Source of the DNA: Stenogyne calaminthoides
Taxonomy: Eukaryota; Streptophyta; Magnoliopsida; Lamiales; Lamiaceae
NCBI GenBank assembly: GCA_037126765.1
Contig: JBBCBC010000002.1
Location: 48,302,889 to 48,366,888 of the forward strand
DNA: 64,000 nucleotides
Direction: 5' to 3'
Under the pieces are notes generated by a model. The model was not told the origin of the DNA, searched no databases, and saw nothing but the letters and a program-made list of their open reading frames with translations. Of the stretch, positions 34,857 through 48,112 are shown in pieces. Positions within the stretch are counted from its first letter, which is position 1. Each line of letters opens with the position of its first letter. Position numbers and translations under genes: made by a program.

Positions 34857-35053
34857 TAGGCGAAGAAGAAGAAGAAACGGAGCACTGTGATCTTCAAAGT
34901 GGATTTCGAGAAGGCATATGATTCAGTCGATTGGAGCTTTTCTAAATTTAAATGTTAAGAAAATTTATTTTTGTCCAAAATGGAGAACGTGGATGAAAAC
35001 TGCGTGACATCACCTTTCGTCTTCGCATTTTGTAAAAGGGAGCCCTACTGATT
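34857..35053 (+). pseudogene. LINE reverse transcriptase fragment, left of the copia insertion
   Basis: Encodes the RT motif IFKVDFEKAYDSVDW at about 34891-34935, typical of plant L1-type LINEs. A frameshift follows. It continues across the copia element into 46194, so this is one LINE split in two. The LINE is already 5'-truncated at about 34857. Confidence 0.88.
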
Positions 35054-36903
35054 TGTTGGGGAATAAGTTGTTTGATCTATTCGGGGTGAATATTTAAATA
35101 CAAATTTAATTTTTATAATTATTACTAGCATGAATTAATCCTATATTAATTCAAATAATAATCCAACAACATACCATGCATATAATTAATTCACGTAAAT
35201 CCCACGACGCGAATACTACGAGTTTACGTGAACGCACCTCTTAAGGGATGACGTTGATGATCCGGCCGATTAGACTAACCAAAAGAACTTCCCAAGTATT
35301 CCCTTAATCCTTGTTCGACTATCGTTGGTAGGACACTTGTGAACAATTAACAAAAAGTAAAATAATTTATGTTGCACCACCTTTGTGGATTTACTAATTT
35401 TTCCAAAGACATGGAATTGTACTTTGGGAATGAAAGAGTCATCCATTTATTTATAGAGCATAGGTGGTTAAAAAATTGTGGCAAAAAACAATGTGAGAAA
35501 ATCTTTTCTTGATCTCCAAGAAATCTTGAATATATCTCCTATATTCTTTTTCCCATAATTATAATATTCCACAAAATCCCACCTACTCTTTGTTATGGAA
35601 TATTTTCGAAAATAATAGGCAAGAATCCAAGATTTTGATCTTCTTGAATTTATGAGATATTCTTGTATTTCAATAAATACATATCTACCATAATATATTT
35701 TCAAGAAAATCAAGAAAATCTTTCTTGCCCTTTATCTTTCAAAAAAAATCGAAATTTTCCTTATAAATAACCAAGTGGGAGATTTCTTGAATTTAATGAG
35801 ATAATCTTGTATTCCAAGAATACATATCTTCATTCCATAACAAAATTCAAAGAAAATCTTTCTCCCCTTTTATCTATAAATTTCGAAAATAATTAGGAAA
35901 AATAAGCAACAATATTTATTTTATTTTAAACACTTTTTTTCAGTTATTGGACTATATGTTGGGTTACTTAGGGAGCCTTTAGGAGAATTAAGATTGGACC
36001 TTCCAATGGATCTTGAATTATCAATATTGAGCCACAATATTATTCAAGCCCATAAATATTAATTAATCTCACTACATAATTAATATTGCACTATCCATCT
36101 TAACACATATTACAGTCAATATGGCTCCCGGTTATTATTTCCCGTGTTTAAGATTATCTAGCCCATTAATTAATTCAAGCCACTGAAATAGTTTTTCATT
36201 AATTAATATCTTTTGTCCTTGGTCAAGGAACGGTTCAACATTATTATCCATACCGGAAACAAATTCCACTTGCAAGATTTGGTATGATAAAGCTTATGAA
36301 CTCCTCAAGGGCAAAATCGAACAAACAAATTTCTGCATTAACGATTCTCCGTATTAAATCTTAGCAATCACATGTGACCAATAATATTGCCCAAGATAAA
36401 AAGTATTGAATCTCATTGATTCTCTACCCATGATAAGTCAAAGCAATAGTTACCAATCACACGTGATCCTATTTAAGGAACGAAGATTAAGAAATAACGA
36501 ACCACTGAGGTCTAATTCTTACTTGTTCAGTTCTGAAGAATTTGTCCTCCTCAGAGGGTCTATTCGATTGCATCAGTCATGCACTAGTGTAATCTCTTGG
36601 TCAAGACAAGCCAATCTGAGTCTTACACTTCAACCTTTCACGATGGATTGTTCATTTCCATCTAGGTCGTGAATGGTGTACTTTTAGTTACAAGGGACTG
36701 TTAATTTAATCTTTTGTGATCTGGTATCACTAAATTAACTACAATGTAACACGTACTATTTAATGAACAATTATGCAGTAAATATATGTAATATTCAATG
36801 ATATTTAAAGCATCAGTGATAAACAATTTATTTCAGTAAATAAGTCCAAAATCGCTTTTGATTATACAAAGTAAAAAGCATACTTTCCAGTATAATCCCA
36901 ACA
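35054..36903 (-). repeat. Copia B 3' LTR
   Basis: On +, begins TGTTGGGGAATAAGTT and ends CAGTATAATCCCAACA. A promoter-like TATA (CTATAAATA on minus) lies near 35450. Confidence 0.9.
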
Positions 36904-36997
36904 ATCTCCCACTTATACTCAAAGTCTGCTTTTAAGTATACTACAACATGTCTCGTGTAGATCCGTGACATCTAATGTCACCTACACGAACCTAATA

Positions 36998-39900
36998 ATT
37001 TCTCCCACTTATACTCAAAGCAGATTGGCAACGATCTTGACACCCATTCCTTCCACATGTATCTCGAATGTATTCAGAGGCAGACCCTTTGTGAATGGAT
37101 CTGCTAGGTTGTCCTCAGACGCTATCTTTGCCACATCTATATCTCCACTCTTAACGATATCTCGTATAAGATGGTATTTCCTTTCAATGTGTTTCACGGG
37201 CTTTGTGGGCTCGTGGTTCCCTTGAATTTGCAACTGCTCCCCGGCATTGTCACAATAAACAGTGATTCTTTGGGCAAATTCGAACCACATCCAAGTCCAC
37301 TAGGAAGTTCTTGAGCCAAACCGCTTCTTTCGTTGCCTCGCAAGCAGCTACATATTCGGCTTCCATGGTAGAATCCGCGACGATTTACGCTTTGACGCTT
37401 CTCCATGTCACGGCTCCTCCCCCCATGCAAAACACACTATCGGAGGTAGATTTTCTGGAGTCTATGTCTGATTGGAAATCCGAGTCCGTGTAGCCGATGG
37501 GGATTGGACTATCTGACTGATAAATCAACATTCTATCCCGAGTTCTTTTCAGATACTTCAGAATGTTTTTAACTGCCGTCCAATGCTCTTTCCCCGGGTT
37601 ACTTTGATATCTTGCCACCATGCCAACGGCAAAGCAGATATCCGGTCTCGTACACAGCATTGCATACATAAGGCTTCCTACAGCCGAAGCATAAGGAATG
37701 CCTCTCATGTCATCTATCTCCTTTTGCGTCTTAGGGGACATTTTCTTGGATAGATGGATTCCATGTCTGAAAGGTACGAAGTCTTTCTTGGAATCTTGCA
37801 TCTTTGAATCGTTTTCAAGGCGATTAAGACGTATGAAACTGCGATAAGCCTATCATCCTTTTCTTGCGATCTCGAGTGATCTTGATCCCAAGGATGTGTC
37901 GGATTCCCTAAGTCCTTCATGTCAAACCTGCTTTTGAAAGCCATGCCCTTACGTCGATAACACCTTCACATCGTTCTCGATGATCGAAGATGTCGCCTAC
38001 GTATAGTACTAAGAATACCAATGCGATCCGACACGCTTTTTTGTACACACAACTTTTTCGAACTCATTTTGATCGAACTCATAAGACTTTATAACATGAT
38101 CAAAACATTGGTTCCAAGCTCTGGATACTGTTTGAGTCACAGTAAATGGACTTCATGAGCTTACAAACTAGGTGTTCTTGGCCTTTTTCAATGAAGCCTT
38201 GGGGTTGTTGCATATAGATCTCTTCATCAAGACTTCCGTTAAGGAAAGCTGTCTTGACATCCATTTGCCAGATTTCAAAGTCAAGATGCGCGGCAATCGA
38301 TAAGAGAATTCGGATGGACTTAAGCATGGCTACGGGCGAAAAAGTTTCCTCATAATCGATCCCTTCTTTCTGAGTATAACCTTTCGCCACTAGTCTTGCT
38401 TTGAAGGTTTCCACCTTCCCGTCCGGTCCTCTTTTTCTCTTATATACCCACTTGCAACCAATGGGTTTGACCCCATTAAGTGGTTCGACTAGCTCCCACA
38501 CTTTGTTATGAAACATAGAACCCATTTCGGCTTTCATTGCTGTTTGCCAAGAATCTGCATCCTTGTCTTGGATTGCCTCGTCATATGTCCATGGGTTTGA
38601 TTCGTCTTGTCCGGGAATCAAGTCCGAGGACTGTCCTATTCCCATGAATCTCTCGGGCTGTTTCACAACTCTCCCACTACGACGAGGCTCCGGTTGTGTA
38701 AGTCTGTCGTTTGGTATGTCATCTTGTGTTGGGATTATACTGAAAAGTATGCTTTTACTTTGTATAATCGAAACTGAATTTTCAGACTTATTTACTGAAA
38801 TAAATTGTTTATCACTGATGCTTTAAATATGATTGAATGTTATATATATTTTTGCATAATCTGTTCAATAATAAAGACGTGTTACATTTGTTGTTAATTT
38901 AGTGATACCCGATCACGAAGATTAAATTATTGATCCTTGTAACTATAAGCACGCCCATTCACGACCTAGATGGAAATGAACAACCATCGCGAAAGGTTGA
39001 GGTGTAAGGCTCGGGGATTGGTTTGTCTTGACCAAGAGATTACACTAGTGCATGATCGATGTTGAATAGGACCTCTGAGAGGATAAATTCTTCAGAATCG
39101 AACAAGGAAGAATTAGACCAAGTGGTTCGTTGTTTCTTAACCTTCGCCCCTTAAATAGGATCACGTGGGATTGGTAACTATTGCTTTGACTTATCATGGG
39201 TAGCTTAATCGAGAGAGATTCAATACTTTTTTATCTTGGGCAATATTATTGGTCACATGTGATTGCTAAGATTTAATACGAAGAATCGTGTGCAAGTACG
39301 CTTGCTTGATTTGCCCCCTTGGGAGGTTCATAAGTTTTATCATACCAAATCTTGCAAGTGGAATTAGTTTCCGGTATGGATAATAATGTTGAACCGTTCC
39401 TCGACCAAGGACAAAAGATATTAATTAACGGAAAGCTATTTCAGTGGCTTGAATTTATTAATGGGCTAGATAATCTTAAACACGGGAAATAATGACCGGG
39501 AGCCATATTGACTGTAATATGGGTTAAGATGGATGGTGCAATATTAATTATGTAGTGGGATTAATTAATATTCATGGGCTTGAATTATATTGTGGCTCAA
39601 TATTAGATATTCAAGATCCATTAGAAGGTCCAATCTTAATTCTCCTAAAGGCCCCATGAGTAGCCCAACATATAGTCCAATAACTGAAAAGGTGATTAAA
39701 ATAAAATAAATATTGTTGCTTAATTTTTCCTCTTATTTTCGAAAATTATGGATAAAAGAGGGAGAAAGATTTTCTTTGAATTTTGTTATGGAATGAAGAT
39801 ATGTATTCTTGGAATACAAGATTATCTCATTTAATTCAAGAAATCTCCCACTTGGTTATCTATATAGTATGTTTCGAAATTTTGGAAATATAGTGGGCAA

Positions 39901-42817
39901 GAAAGATTTTCTTGATTTTCTTGAAAAGATATTATGGAAGATATGTATTTCTTGAAATACAAGAATATCTCATAAATTCAAGAAGATCCAAATCTTGGAT
40001 TCTTGCACACTTAATATTTTCGAAAATCACCATAATAGAGGAGGTGAGATTTTTGTGGAATATTTTAATTATGAGAAAAGTTAATATAGGAGATATATTC
40101 AAGATTTCTTGGTGACCAAGAAAAGTCTTTTCCCACATTGAAAAATCACACAAATTTCGTTCACCCTCCCTCCTATAAATAGGGGATGATTAGTTCATTC
40201 CTAAGTACAATTCCATGTGCTGAAAATATTAGCAAATCCACATAAGTGGTGCAACAAAGTTTATTTTTTTCCTTTTGTTAATTGTTCGCGAGTATCCTTC
40301 CACCGGATTGTCGAGCAAGGGCTAAGTGGAATACTTGGGAAGTCCTTTTGGTTAGTCCGATTCGACCAAAAAGCCACCGCCATCCCGAGAGTAGACGTTC
40401 AAGTAAACCCGTAGATTCCGCATGCGAGGTTTTACGTGGCTTTTTTATATGCATGATATGTTGTTGCAAATATTATTTGAATTAATATAGATTAATTCAT
40501 GCTAGTAATAATTAATGAATTAAATTTGTATTTAAATATTCACCCCGAATAGATCTGTGCAAATCATTCCCCAACATCTTGTACAAATTGGCATTGAGGT
40601 TAGCCTCTTAGCTCATTTAAGGTAATCTCACTACGGGTCTTCTTTTCGTTCATATAGTTTCTTCCAAAAATCTAAAGTGGGTGTTTATTACCACCTTTTG
40701 ATCTTGAGGACCATAGAACATATACTTTTTTGTTCCCGGGGTATCCCACAAACAACCTTAATTCTCGATCGAGGATCCAATTTTCCCGGCTTCCTTGTCC
40801 AACACGAGGGCGGACACCCCCAAATTCTCATGTGTCTCATACTAGGCTTTAAGGGTCCATAATTCTTTGGGAGTTTTGGGAACCGATTTGGATGGCACCA
40901 AGTTGAGAATGTAAGTTGTTGTTTTCAAGGCATGACCCGTAAACGACTTGGGAAGATCCGCATAACTCATCATAGATCTAACCATTTCAAAAAAGTTTAC
41001 ATTTCTTCGCTCGCAACCCCATTTTTGTTGAGGGTTAGGGTGCAGTGAGATGGGATGCAATCCATTCATCGATAAGTAGTTCAAAACTCATCATTTGAGG
41101 TATTCGCCTCCACGATCGGATCGTAGAGACTTGATCGCTTTTTCCCTATGATTCTCTGCTTGAGCCTTAAATTCTTTGAATTTCTCAAAGGTCTCAGATT
41201 TATGCTTCATAAGGAAAAAATATAACCGCATTTGAGTAATCATCAATAAAAGTGACAAAATACTCATAACCTCCTCTTGCTTTGGTTGACATTGGACTAC
41301 ATACATCTGTGTGAACGATCTCTAACACTTCTTTGGCTCTATTCCCCTTGGCTCCAAATGCCCTCTTGGTCATCTTACCCTCCAAACATGATTCGCAGGT
41401 TGGAAAAGGTTCAACTTGGAGAAACTCCAGTGAACCATCTTTCACCAACCTTTGGATCCTCTTTGGATTTATATGACTCAATCTTAGATGCCAAAGAAGT
41501 GTCTCGTTCACGTTTGATGAACGTTTTTTTTTCTCGAGCTTGATTGATGTGTTATAGGATGCATTTCGTGAGTGGTGTGCACAGTTAATTGTATAGAGAT
41601 TATTCGACAACGTTCCATGACAGATAAATTTATCAAAAAGAGAAATGGTAACAACTTTATTAAAAGTAACCGAATATCTATCATGAAAAAGTTTAGAAAC
41701 TGAAATCAAATTCTTTCTAAAACTTGGTACGTAAAGAACATCTCTTAAAATTAAAACTTTGTCTTCAAAAGACAGGTGCACTTCTCCCATCAAATTTTGC
41801 AACTCTCGTGAAGCATCGCCTTGGTGTGATGAGGATCTCACTCCCACTAAGTTGCTGCCGGGTCCGCTTGAACCCCGTAAAAGTGAAACAAACATGATCA
41901 GTGGATCCCATATCCACCACCCATAAATGGGAGGCATACGCCGCTAAACAAGTTTCAACAACTAGTGCGTGAGAATTACCTTTCTTTCCATTCCTTTTAG
42001 GATTGGAACAGGCTGACCTCCAATGTCCTTTCTCACCGCAATTAAAACATATTCCTTTTGGTCCTTTCTTGACACCCAACCATCTAACTGTCTTTTTCTC
42101 ACTTTTCTTAGTGATGAGTTTGCTTTGGTTCTGACCACTTTCCTTTTCTTGAGACTTGCCTTTCATCGCCTAGATTTCAAGAAAAGACTTTTGGTCACCA
42201 ATGCTTAAATCTTTTCTTTCCTAAATGCTTTCTACTTTCTCCAAGGCTTCTTGTAGGATATCCATAGTAAACATGTGATCACTCATCACAAAACTACAAA
42301 GAAAATCCATCGAAGCTTCTTGGCGAGTTAGCAAATGAAATTCGATTTGGGCCTCATCACAATACTTAGTTCGAGATAAGCGGCTTTTTGAAAATGGTGT
42401 TTAATTCTGAGAACATGCTCCCTTACGGGTGTTCCCTCAACCATCTTTAGCCTAGCCACGTCGTCATTTTTAAACTGATTGATCATGCGGTCTTTTGTTA
42501 AAAACATTTCTTCAAGACTTTGCATAATTTATGTAGCAGACTCAACACCTTTATGAATGTGTCTCAAATCATCAGACAGTGAAGTCAAGATTACACGTTT
42601 CATGGGTTCATTGTCCTGCTCCCAAATATTATACTCATGTCTTTCCGCATTAGGTGATTCATCAGTAGGCTTACGTGGCTTGGGTACATCAAGAACCCAA
42701 TAATGTTTTTTGTGCAGGTAGGACAAAACTCATATTTCGTTTCCAAACATTATAGTTTTCGCCAGTTAATTGGTGTTCTTTGAGTGTATACAACAGTGGA
42801 TTAAAAAGTTGCGACAT
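36998..42817 (-). pseudogene. Copia B gag-pol (broken)
   Basis: On minus, gag starts at 42817 (MSQLFNPLLYTLKEHQLTG) with early stops. The CCHC knuckle is at about 42008-42049 (CFNCGEKGHWRSAC). The protease motif reads DMGS where D(T/S)G is expected. GAG-pre-integrase and the integrase start occupy 41200-41700 (LWHLRLSHINPKRI, YFVTFIDDYS), with more integrase at 40842-41306. After the solo LTR, reverse transcriptase is at 38100-38666 (GCKWVYKRKRGPDGKVE, EGIDYEETFSPVA, WQMDVKTAFLNGSL), and its catalytic box at 37992-38003 reads YVGD instead of YVDD. RNase H lies at 37015-37801 (GSLMYAMLCTRPDICFAVG, then the ADPFTKGLP ending). Many frameshifts; not functional. Confidence 0.92.
38727..40576 (+). 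mobile_element. Solo LTR of the copia B family, opposite orientation
   Basis: 1850 bp from TGTTGGGATTATACTG to CATTCCCCAACA, inverted relative to the host element's own LTRs. A perfect 5-bp target duplication TCTTG flanks it (38722-38726 and 40577-40581). It sits between the integrase and RT coding regions. The duplication shows a real insertion later reduced to one LTR by LTR-LTR recombination. A TATA-like CTATAAATAGGGG lies near 40173. Confidence 0.95.
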
Positions 42818-44330
42818 GATGAACTGAAATAAACAATAATATGCATAAGCACAAAATATCACAAGGTTCGATCACATGCATCATATTAAAATCTCAAAAA
42901 AATATGAACACGATCGCCCAACATCTCAAAAACAGTTTAAATAAGCCACGTGGGGTGGGTCATTATTTAAACACATTCAAGCAGGTTACAAACAAGAACA
43001 TTTACAAACTTTTAATATCCAGATTAATAGTTGGCTCCCACTTGACCAATACAAAATTGACAGGGACTTGGGAAGTATACGATATCAATTTTATACCTAA
43101 GTAATAACCATGATTAAATACAGATTATTATTTCAGATTAAACGAGCCTCGTGGGGAGGGTCATCGCCACTAGTAATAATCCACAATCATCCATTTGGAA
43201 TTTATTCATGTGAAAGCTATTTTTGACCGTCCAGTCAGTGGGGAATTTCTCCAAAAAAATTCACAAACAAATAAATCATGGAGGTCAAAATTAATTCAAT
43301 TTTATTATCCGGAATAAAATTGTCAATTAATTATTTAAACATACTTAGTAATTTTGAAGGTGAGATTTTTCATTGGGGCAACTCTCATGCAAAACACATT
43401 TAAACAAATTAAATAAAGCATAAGATAAAGACAATAATAAATCAAGCAAAGCAAAAAAAATAAACATATTGGGCACAAATTATCCAATTGTCATGGTTTG
43501 ATTTTTCTTGGCTTGATCTTGAAGAAATGTCGTCTTGAATTTCTCCCACTCGATCGCCTCGAAAGGAACTCCGTCTCGAAACGCCACGCCAAGTAGTCAG
43601 CAATGATGCCCGTCAGATCCGGATCAACCACTGCCAAGCGGCCAAACACAGCTTTCGAGATAGCGGCTAAGCCGCCACACAAAGGCGTTCTAAGACGCTT
43701 CTAAGATGGTCCGACATTTCCTCAAAGAAAGTGACGACACAGATCATATTTCGCCAATTTACCTTTCGGAGAGTTTTACGCTCAGACCTACCGTATTCGC
43801 CCGCCCGCCGGCATTTCGCCTCGCACGTCGGCGCTTCACAAGCCGGTGCAGCGTCGCCTGCGCCCGCCGTCTGTATGGTCTCGATTCGGCGCTCGGCCCT
43901 CGGCCGCCTCTATGCGTCTTGGCATCAAGACGTACGTCAGATGTCAGCGTGCCTCCCTTGGCACGTTTTGAGCGACGCACGCCGCCTACGCCCGGTTCTG
44001 GATTTTATCCTTTAATTCTTCGTCTCCGTCTTTGTTTTCGATCCGGTTATAATATATTTACAAAAAATAAATAAACCTAGATCTAGACTAGTCTATTACA
44101 TTGATCAAATCAAACAAATCCTAATCTACTCGTGGATTTTCTCACGAGGCAAAACGAATCCGAACGAATCGAATTAAAACCACAATTTATATGCATTGCA
44201 TAAATAAACACATAAAATTCCATGACAATTGGATACCTGCAAAACAGATCTAGCAATTCTACTATCCAATTTCAAATTTAATGACAGCGAATTAAATTAC
44301 AATTTAAAAAATTCAGAGTCCGAAACCGTG
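42818..44330 (-). other. Long leader of copia B, with a GC-rich block
   Basis: About 1.5 kb between primer site and gag. The half next to gag is AT-rich like the rest of the element. 43500-44040 is strongly GC-rich and has arginine-rich open stretches in several frames (for example 43759-43980 on minus), as GC-rich DNA often does. No domain recognised. Confidence 0.5.
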
Positions 44331-44342
44331 GCTCTGATACCA
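44331..44342 (-). other. Primer binding site, copia B
   Basis: TGGTATCAGAGC on the minus strand, complementary to the 3' end of initiator tRNA-Met. It fixes the direction of the element. Confidence 0.92.
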
Positions 44343-44344
44343 GT

Positions 44345-46193
44345 TGTTGGGGAATAAGTTGCACAGATCTATTCGGGGTGAATATTTAAATACAAATTTA
44401 ATTCTTATAATTATTACTAAAATGAATTAATCCTATATTAATTCAAATAATAATCCAACAACATACCATGCATATAATTAATTCACGTAAATCCTACGCA
44501 TGCGGAATACTACGAGTTTACGTGAACGTACCTCTTGGGATGGCAGTGATCTGGCTGATTAGACTAACCAAAAGAACTTCCCAAGTATTTCCTTAATCCT
44601 TGTTCGACTATCCGGTGGTAGGACACTTGTGAACAATTAACAAAAAAGGAAAATAAATTATGTTGCACCACCTTTGTGGATTTACTAATTTTTCCAGCAC
44701 ATGGAATTGTACTTGGGAATGAAAGAGTCATCCCCTATTTATAGAGCATAGGTGGTCGAAAATTGTGGCAAAAAACAGTGTGGGAAAATCTTTTCTTGAT
44801 CTCCAAGAAATCTTGAATATATCTCATATATTCTTTTTCCCATAATTATAATATTCCACAAAATCCCACCTACTCTTTGTTATGGGATATTTTCGAAAAT
44901 AATAGGCAAGAATCCAAGATTTGGATCTTCTTGAATTTATGAGATATTCTTGTATTTTAAGAAATACATATCTACCATAATATCTTTTCAAGAAAATCAA
45001 GAAAATCTTTCTTGCCCTTTATCTTTAAAAAAAAAATCGAAATTTTCCTTATAAATAACCAAGTGGGAGATTTCTTGAATTTAATGAGATAATCTTGTAT
45101 TCCAAGAATACATATCTTCATTCCATAACAAAATTCAAAGAAAATCTTTCTCCCATTTTATCTATAAATTTCGAAAATAATTAGGAAAAATAAGCAACAA
45201 TATTTATTTTATTTTAAACACCTTTTTTCAGTTATTGGACTATATGTTGGGTTACTTAGGGGGCCTTTAGGAGAATTAAGATTGGACCTTCCAATGGATC
45301 TTGAATTATCAATATTGAGCCACAATATTATTCAAGACCATAAATATTAATTAATCCCACTACATAATTAATATTGCACTATCCATCTTAACCCATATTA
45401 CAGTCAATATGGCTCCCGGTTATTATTTCCCGTGTTTAAGATTATCTAGTCCATTAATTAATTCAAGCCACTGAAATAGCTTTCCATTAATTAATATCTT
45501 TTGTCCTTGGTCAAGGAACGGTTCAATATTATTATCCATACCGGAAACTAATTCCACTTGCAAGATTTGGTATGATAAAACTTATGAACCTCCCAAAGAG
45601 AACAAATCGAACAAAAGATTACTTGCATTACGATTCTCCATATTAAATCTTAGCAATCACATGTGACCAATAATATTGCCCAAGATAAAAAGTATTGAAT
45701 CTAGTTGATTCTCTACCCATGATATGTCAAAGCAATAGTTACCAATCACACGTGATCCTATTTAAGGAACGAAGATTAAGAAATAACGAACCACTAAGGT
45801 CTAATTCTTACTTGTTAGATTCAAGAAGAATCATCCTCTGTGGGTCCTATTCAAAGGCATCGGTCATGCACTAGTGTAATCTCTTGGTCAAGACAAGCCA
45901 ATCCCGAGCCTTACACTTCAACCTTTCACGATGGATTGTTCATTTCCATCTAGGTCGTGAATGGTGTACTTTTAGTTACAAGGGGCTGTGTTAATTTAAT
46001 CTTCTGTGATCTGGTATCACTAAATTAACTACAATGTAACATGTACTATTTAATGAACAGTTATGCAGTAAATATATGTAACATTCAATGATATTTAAAG
46101 CATCAGTGATAAACAATTTATTTCAGTAAATAAGTCCGAAATTCAGTTTTGATTATACAAAGAAAAAGCATACTTTCCAGTATAATCCCAACA
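44345..46193 (-). repeat. Copia B 5' LTR
   Basis: 1849 bp with the same ends as the 3' LTR. A minus-strand CTATAAATAGGGG near 44740 is the likely promoter. Confidence 0.92.
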
Positions 46194-48112
46194 CGGACGA
46201 GTTCACACATGAAAGAGGGCTTAGACAAGGCGACCCACTCTCCCCCTTTCTTTTTCTCATCGCAGCCGAAGGTTTAAGTTTGTTGATTTCTAGGGTTGTG
46301 AATGTGGGCATTCTCGAACCGCAAGTGATTGGGAAGGACAAAATCCACATCTCCCACTTACAATATGCGGACGACACGATCCTCGCTTGTCCAGGTAAGA
46401 TCGAAAATGTCAAGGTGATCAAGTATATCTTAAGACTCTTCAAGCTGATCTCGGGACTTAAGGTGAATTTTCAGAAATGTTGTCTTTGGGGTCTAAATGT
46501 GAGCATATCAGTTCTTGAGCAAATGAGTGAAGTATTTGGATGTGAAATCGGCCAGGTCCCTTTCTCCTACTTGGGTCTAAATGTCGGCATCAATCACAAC
46601 AAGAATGAGTCTAGGGCAAACTTAGTGGGGAAGTTGCGGAACCGATTGGCGAAATGGATTGGAAAGCACATATCCTTCGGAGGGCGTATAACTTTGATTC
46701 AAGCGGTCCTTTCCTCGATCCTGATTTATTGTCTCTCTTTCTACTGCTTACCAAAAAATACGGCACCTTGAGTGAATTAACAAGAATTCAAAGAGAATTC
46801 TTGGGGGGGGGGGGGGCAATGATCAATATAGTAAAACCGCTTGGGTTAGGTGGGTGAAGTCTGTAAAAATAAACTCAACGGGGGGCTGGGCATTAGGGAC
46901 TTAAAATCTTTTAATTTAGCGCTCATGAAGAAGTGAATTTGGAGATACTTTAACGAACCTAGTAGATTATGGGTGAGAGTTGTCAAGTCTAGATATGGGG
47001 ACTTAAATTCTTACAGGGGGGCTGCTTTGGGTAATAGTGGGGAACGAGGGAGAAGGAGGTGAGCGTCAATGTCGGGGTGGTGGAGAGATGTTGTATATAT
47101 ATACGAGGGAGAGGGGGGCGAGGGGATGAAGTCGGAGCTAAGTAGAGTGGTGGGTAATGGTGAGAGCACTAGTTTTTGGTTTGATTTATGGGCGGGAGAC
47201 ACACCTCTTGTAGAGAAATTTGGTAGATTATTTAGGTTGAGTGAGAAAAAAGAAGCAAAAATAAGTGATATGGGTCATTGGGAGAGTGAGGGTTGGGTTT
47301 GGAATTTAAGTTTGTGTCGTACTTTGAGAGCAAGGGAAGAGTCTAGTGTAAATATTATGTTATCTTGCATCAACAGGTACAAAATCGAGCAATCAAAAGA
47401 AGACACATGGTGTTGGAATCCAGGAAAGAAAGGCTGTTTTTCGACCAAGGAAGCATACTCACATATCCGCGAGTCACATGATGAAGATTCCGACAGTCTG
47501 AAGAAGGAGGCTTTCAAGAGCTTATGGTCCAGTTTCACTCCCAGACGTGTTCAGGCAATTGTTTGGAAGATGCTGAAAAGTAGACTACCAACAAAGGACA
47601 ACCTCACAAGAAGATCCATCATACCCATTAACGGAGACATTTTATGCTCTTTATGTGGGGAAAAGAATGAAGACACTCATCATCTTTTCTTCGAACGCAA
47701 GTTCGTTTCGGAAATATGGCACTACATCTACAAATGGGTTGGAGTCAACATGGTACCTCATTCGGATCCGTTCGTCAACTTTCTCCAACACGACGAAATG
47801 TTTGAATCAACATCACAAGGTAATTTGGCTTCAACTCTTTGGATTACTACAATTTGGTCCATATGGAAAACAAGGAATGAGAAGATTTTTGAGAACATTA
47901 TTCCGGAAATAAGGAAACTTATTAGAGGAGATTAAAGCGAGATTATGGTCATGGCTAGTAGTGAAGAATTTGAAAGCTTCAAGCATTCAATACTCGAATT
48001 GGCGCAATAGTCCCAGGTTTTAGATTACCTTAAGATGTAATTGGAGCAGTATTTATTTTTATCTTATGGCTTGAACTGTATTGGGGCTGCACTGTTTCAC
48101 TACTATGTAAGG
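46194..48112 (+). pseudogene. LINE reverse transcriptase and zf-RVT region, right of the copia insertion
   Basis: Continues the LINE from 35053. RT motifs: FTHERGLRQGDPLSPFLF near 46200, the catalytic YADD at 46364-46375, and FSYLGLNVG near 46560. A stop at 46769, a run of 14 G near 46803-46816 and a frame change precede the C-terminal part at 47069-47935. That part holds WCWNPGKKGCFSTKEAY and the zinc-binding zf-RVT motif CSLCGEKNEDTHHLFFE near 47647. The lineage is plant L1 type. The 3' terminus is lost in the assembly gap at 48113. Confidence 0.92.

Larger units (their letters stand above)
35054..46193 (-). mobile_element. Copia B: 11.1-kb copia element with 1.85-kb LTRs, nested in a LINE
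   Basis: The LTRs at 35054-36903 and 44345-46193 are in the same minus orientation. Primer binding site TGGTATCAGAGC (minus) at 44331-44342, 2 nt from the 5' LTR; polypurine tract AAGTGGGAGAT just before the 3' LTR (36904-36914). The internal domains gag, protease, integrase, RT, RNase H all read on minus. It splits a LINE RT domain; the flanking bases (CTGATT and CGGAC) show only a degraded target duplication. It contains a solo LTR of the same family at 38727-40576. Long LTRs with this primer site recall Angela-type elements, but I cannot assign the lineage firmly. Confidence 0.92.

Noticed and set aside
43731..44074. Arginine-rich proteins in the copia B leader
   Set aside because: Overlapping open frames on both strands reflect GC-rich composition; no motif supports any of them.
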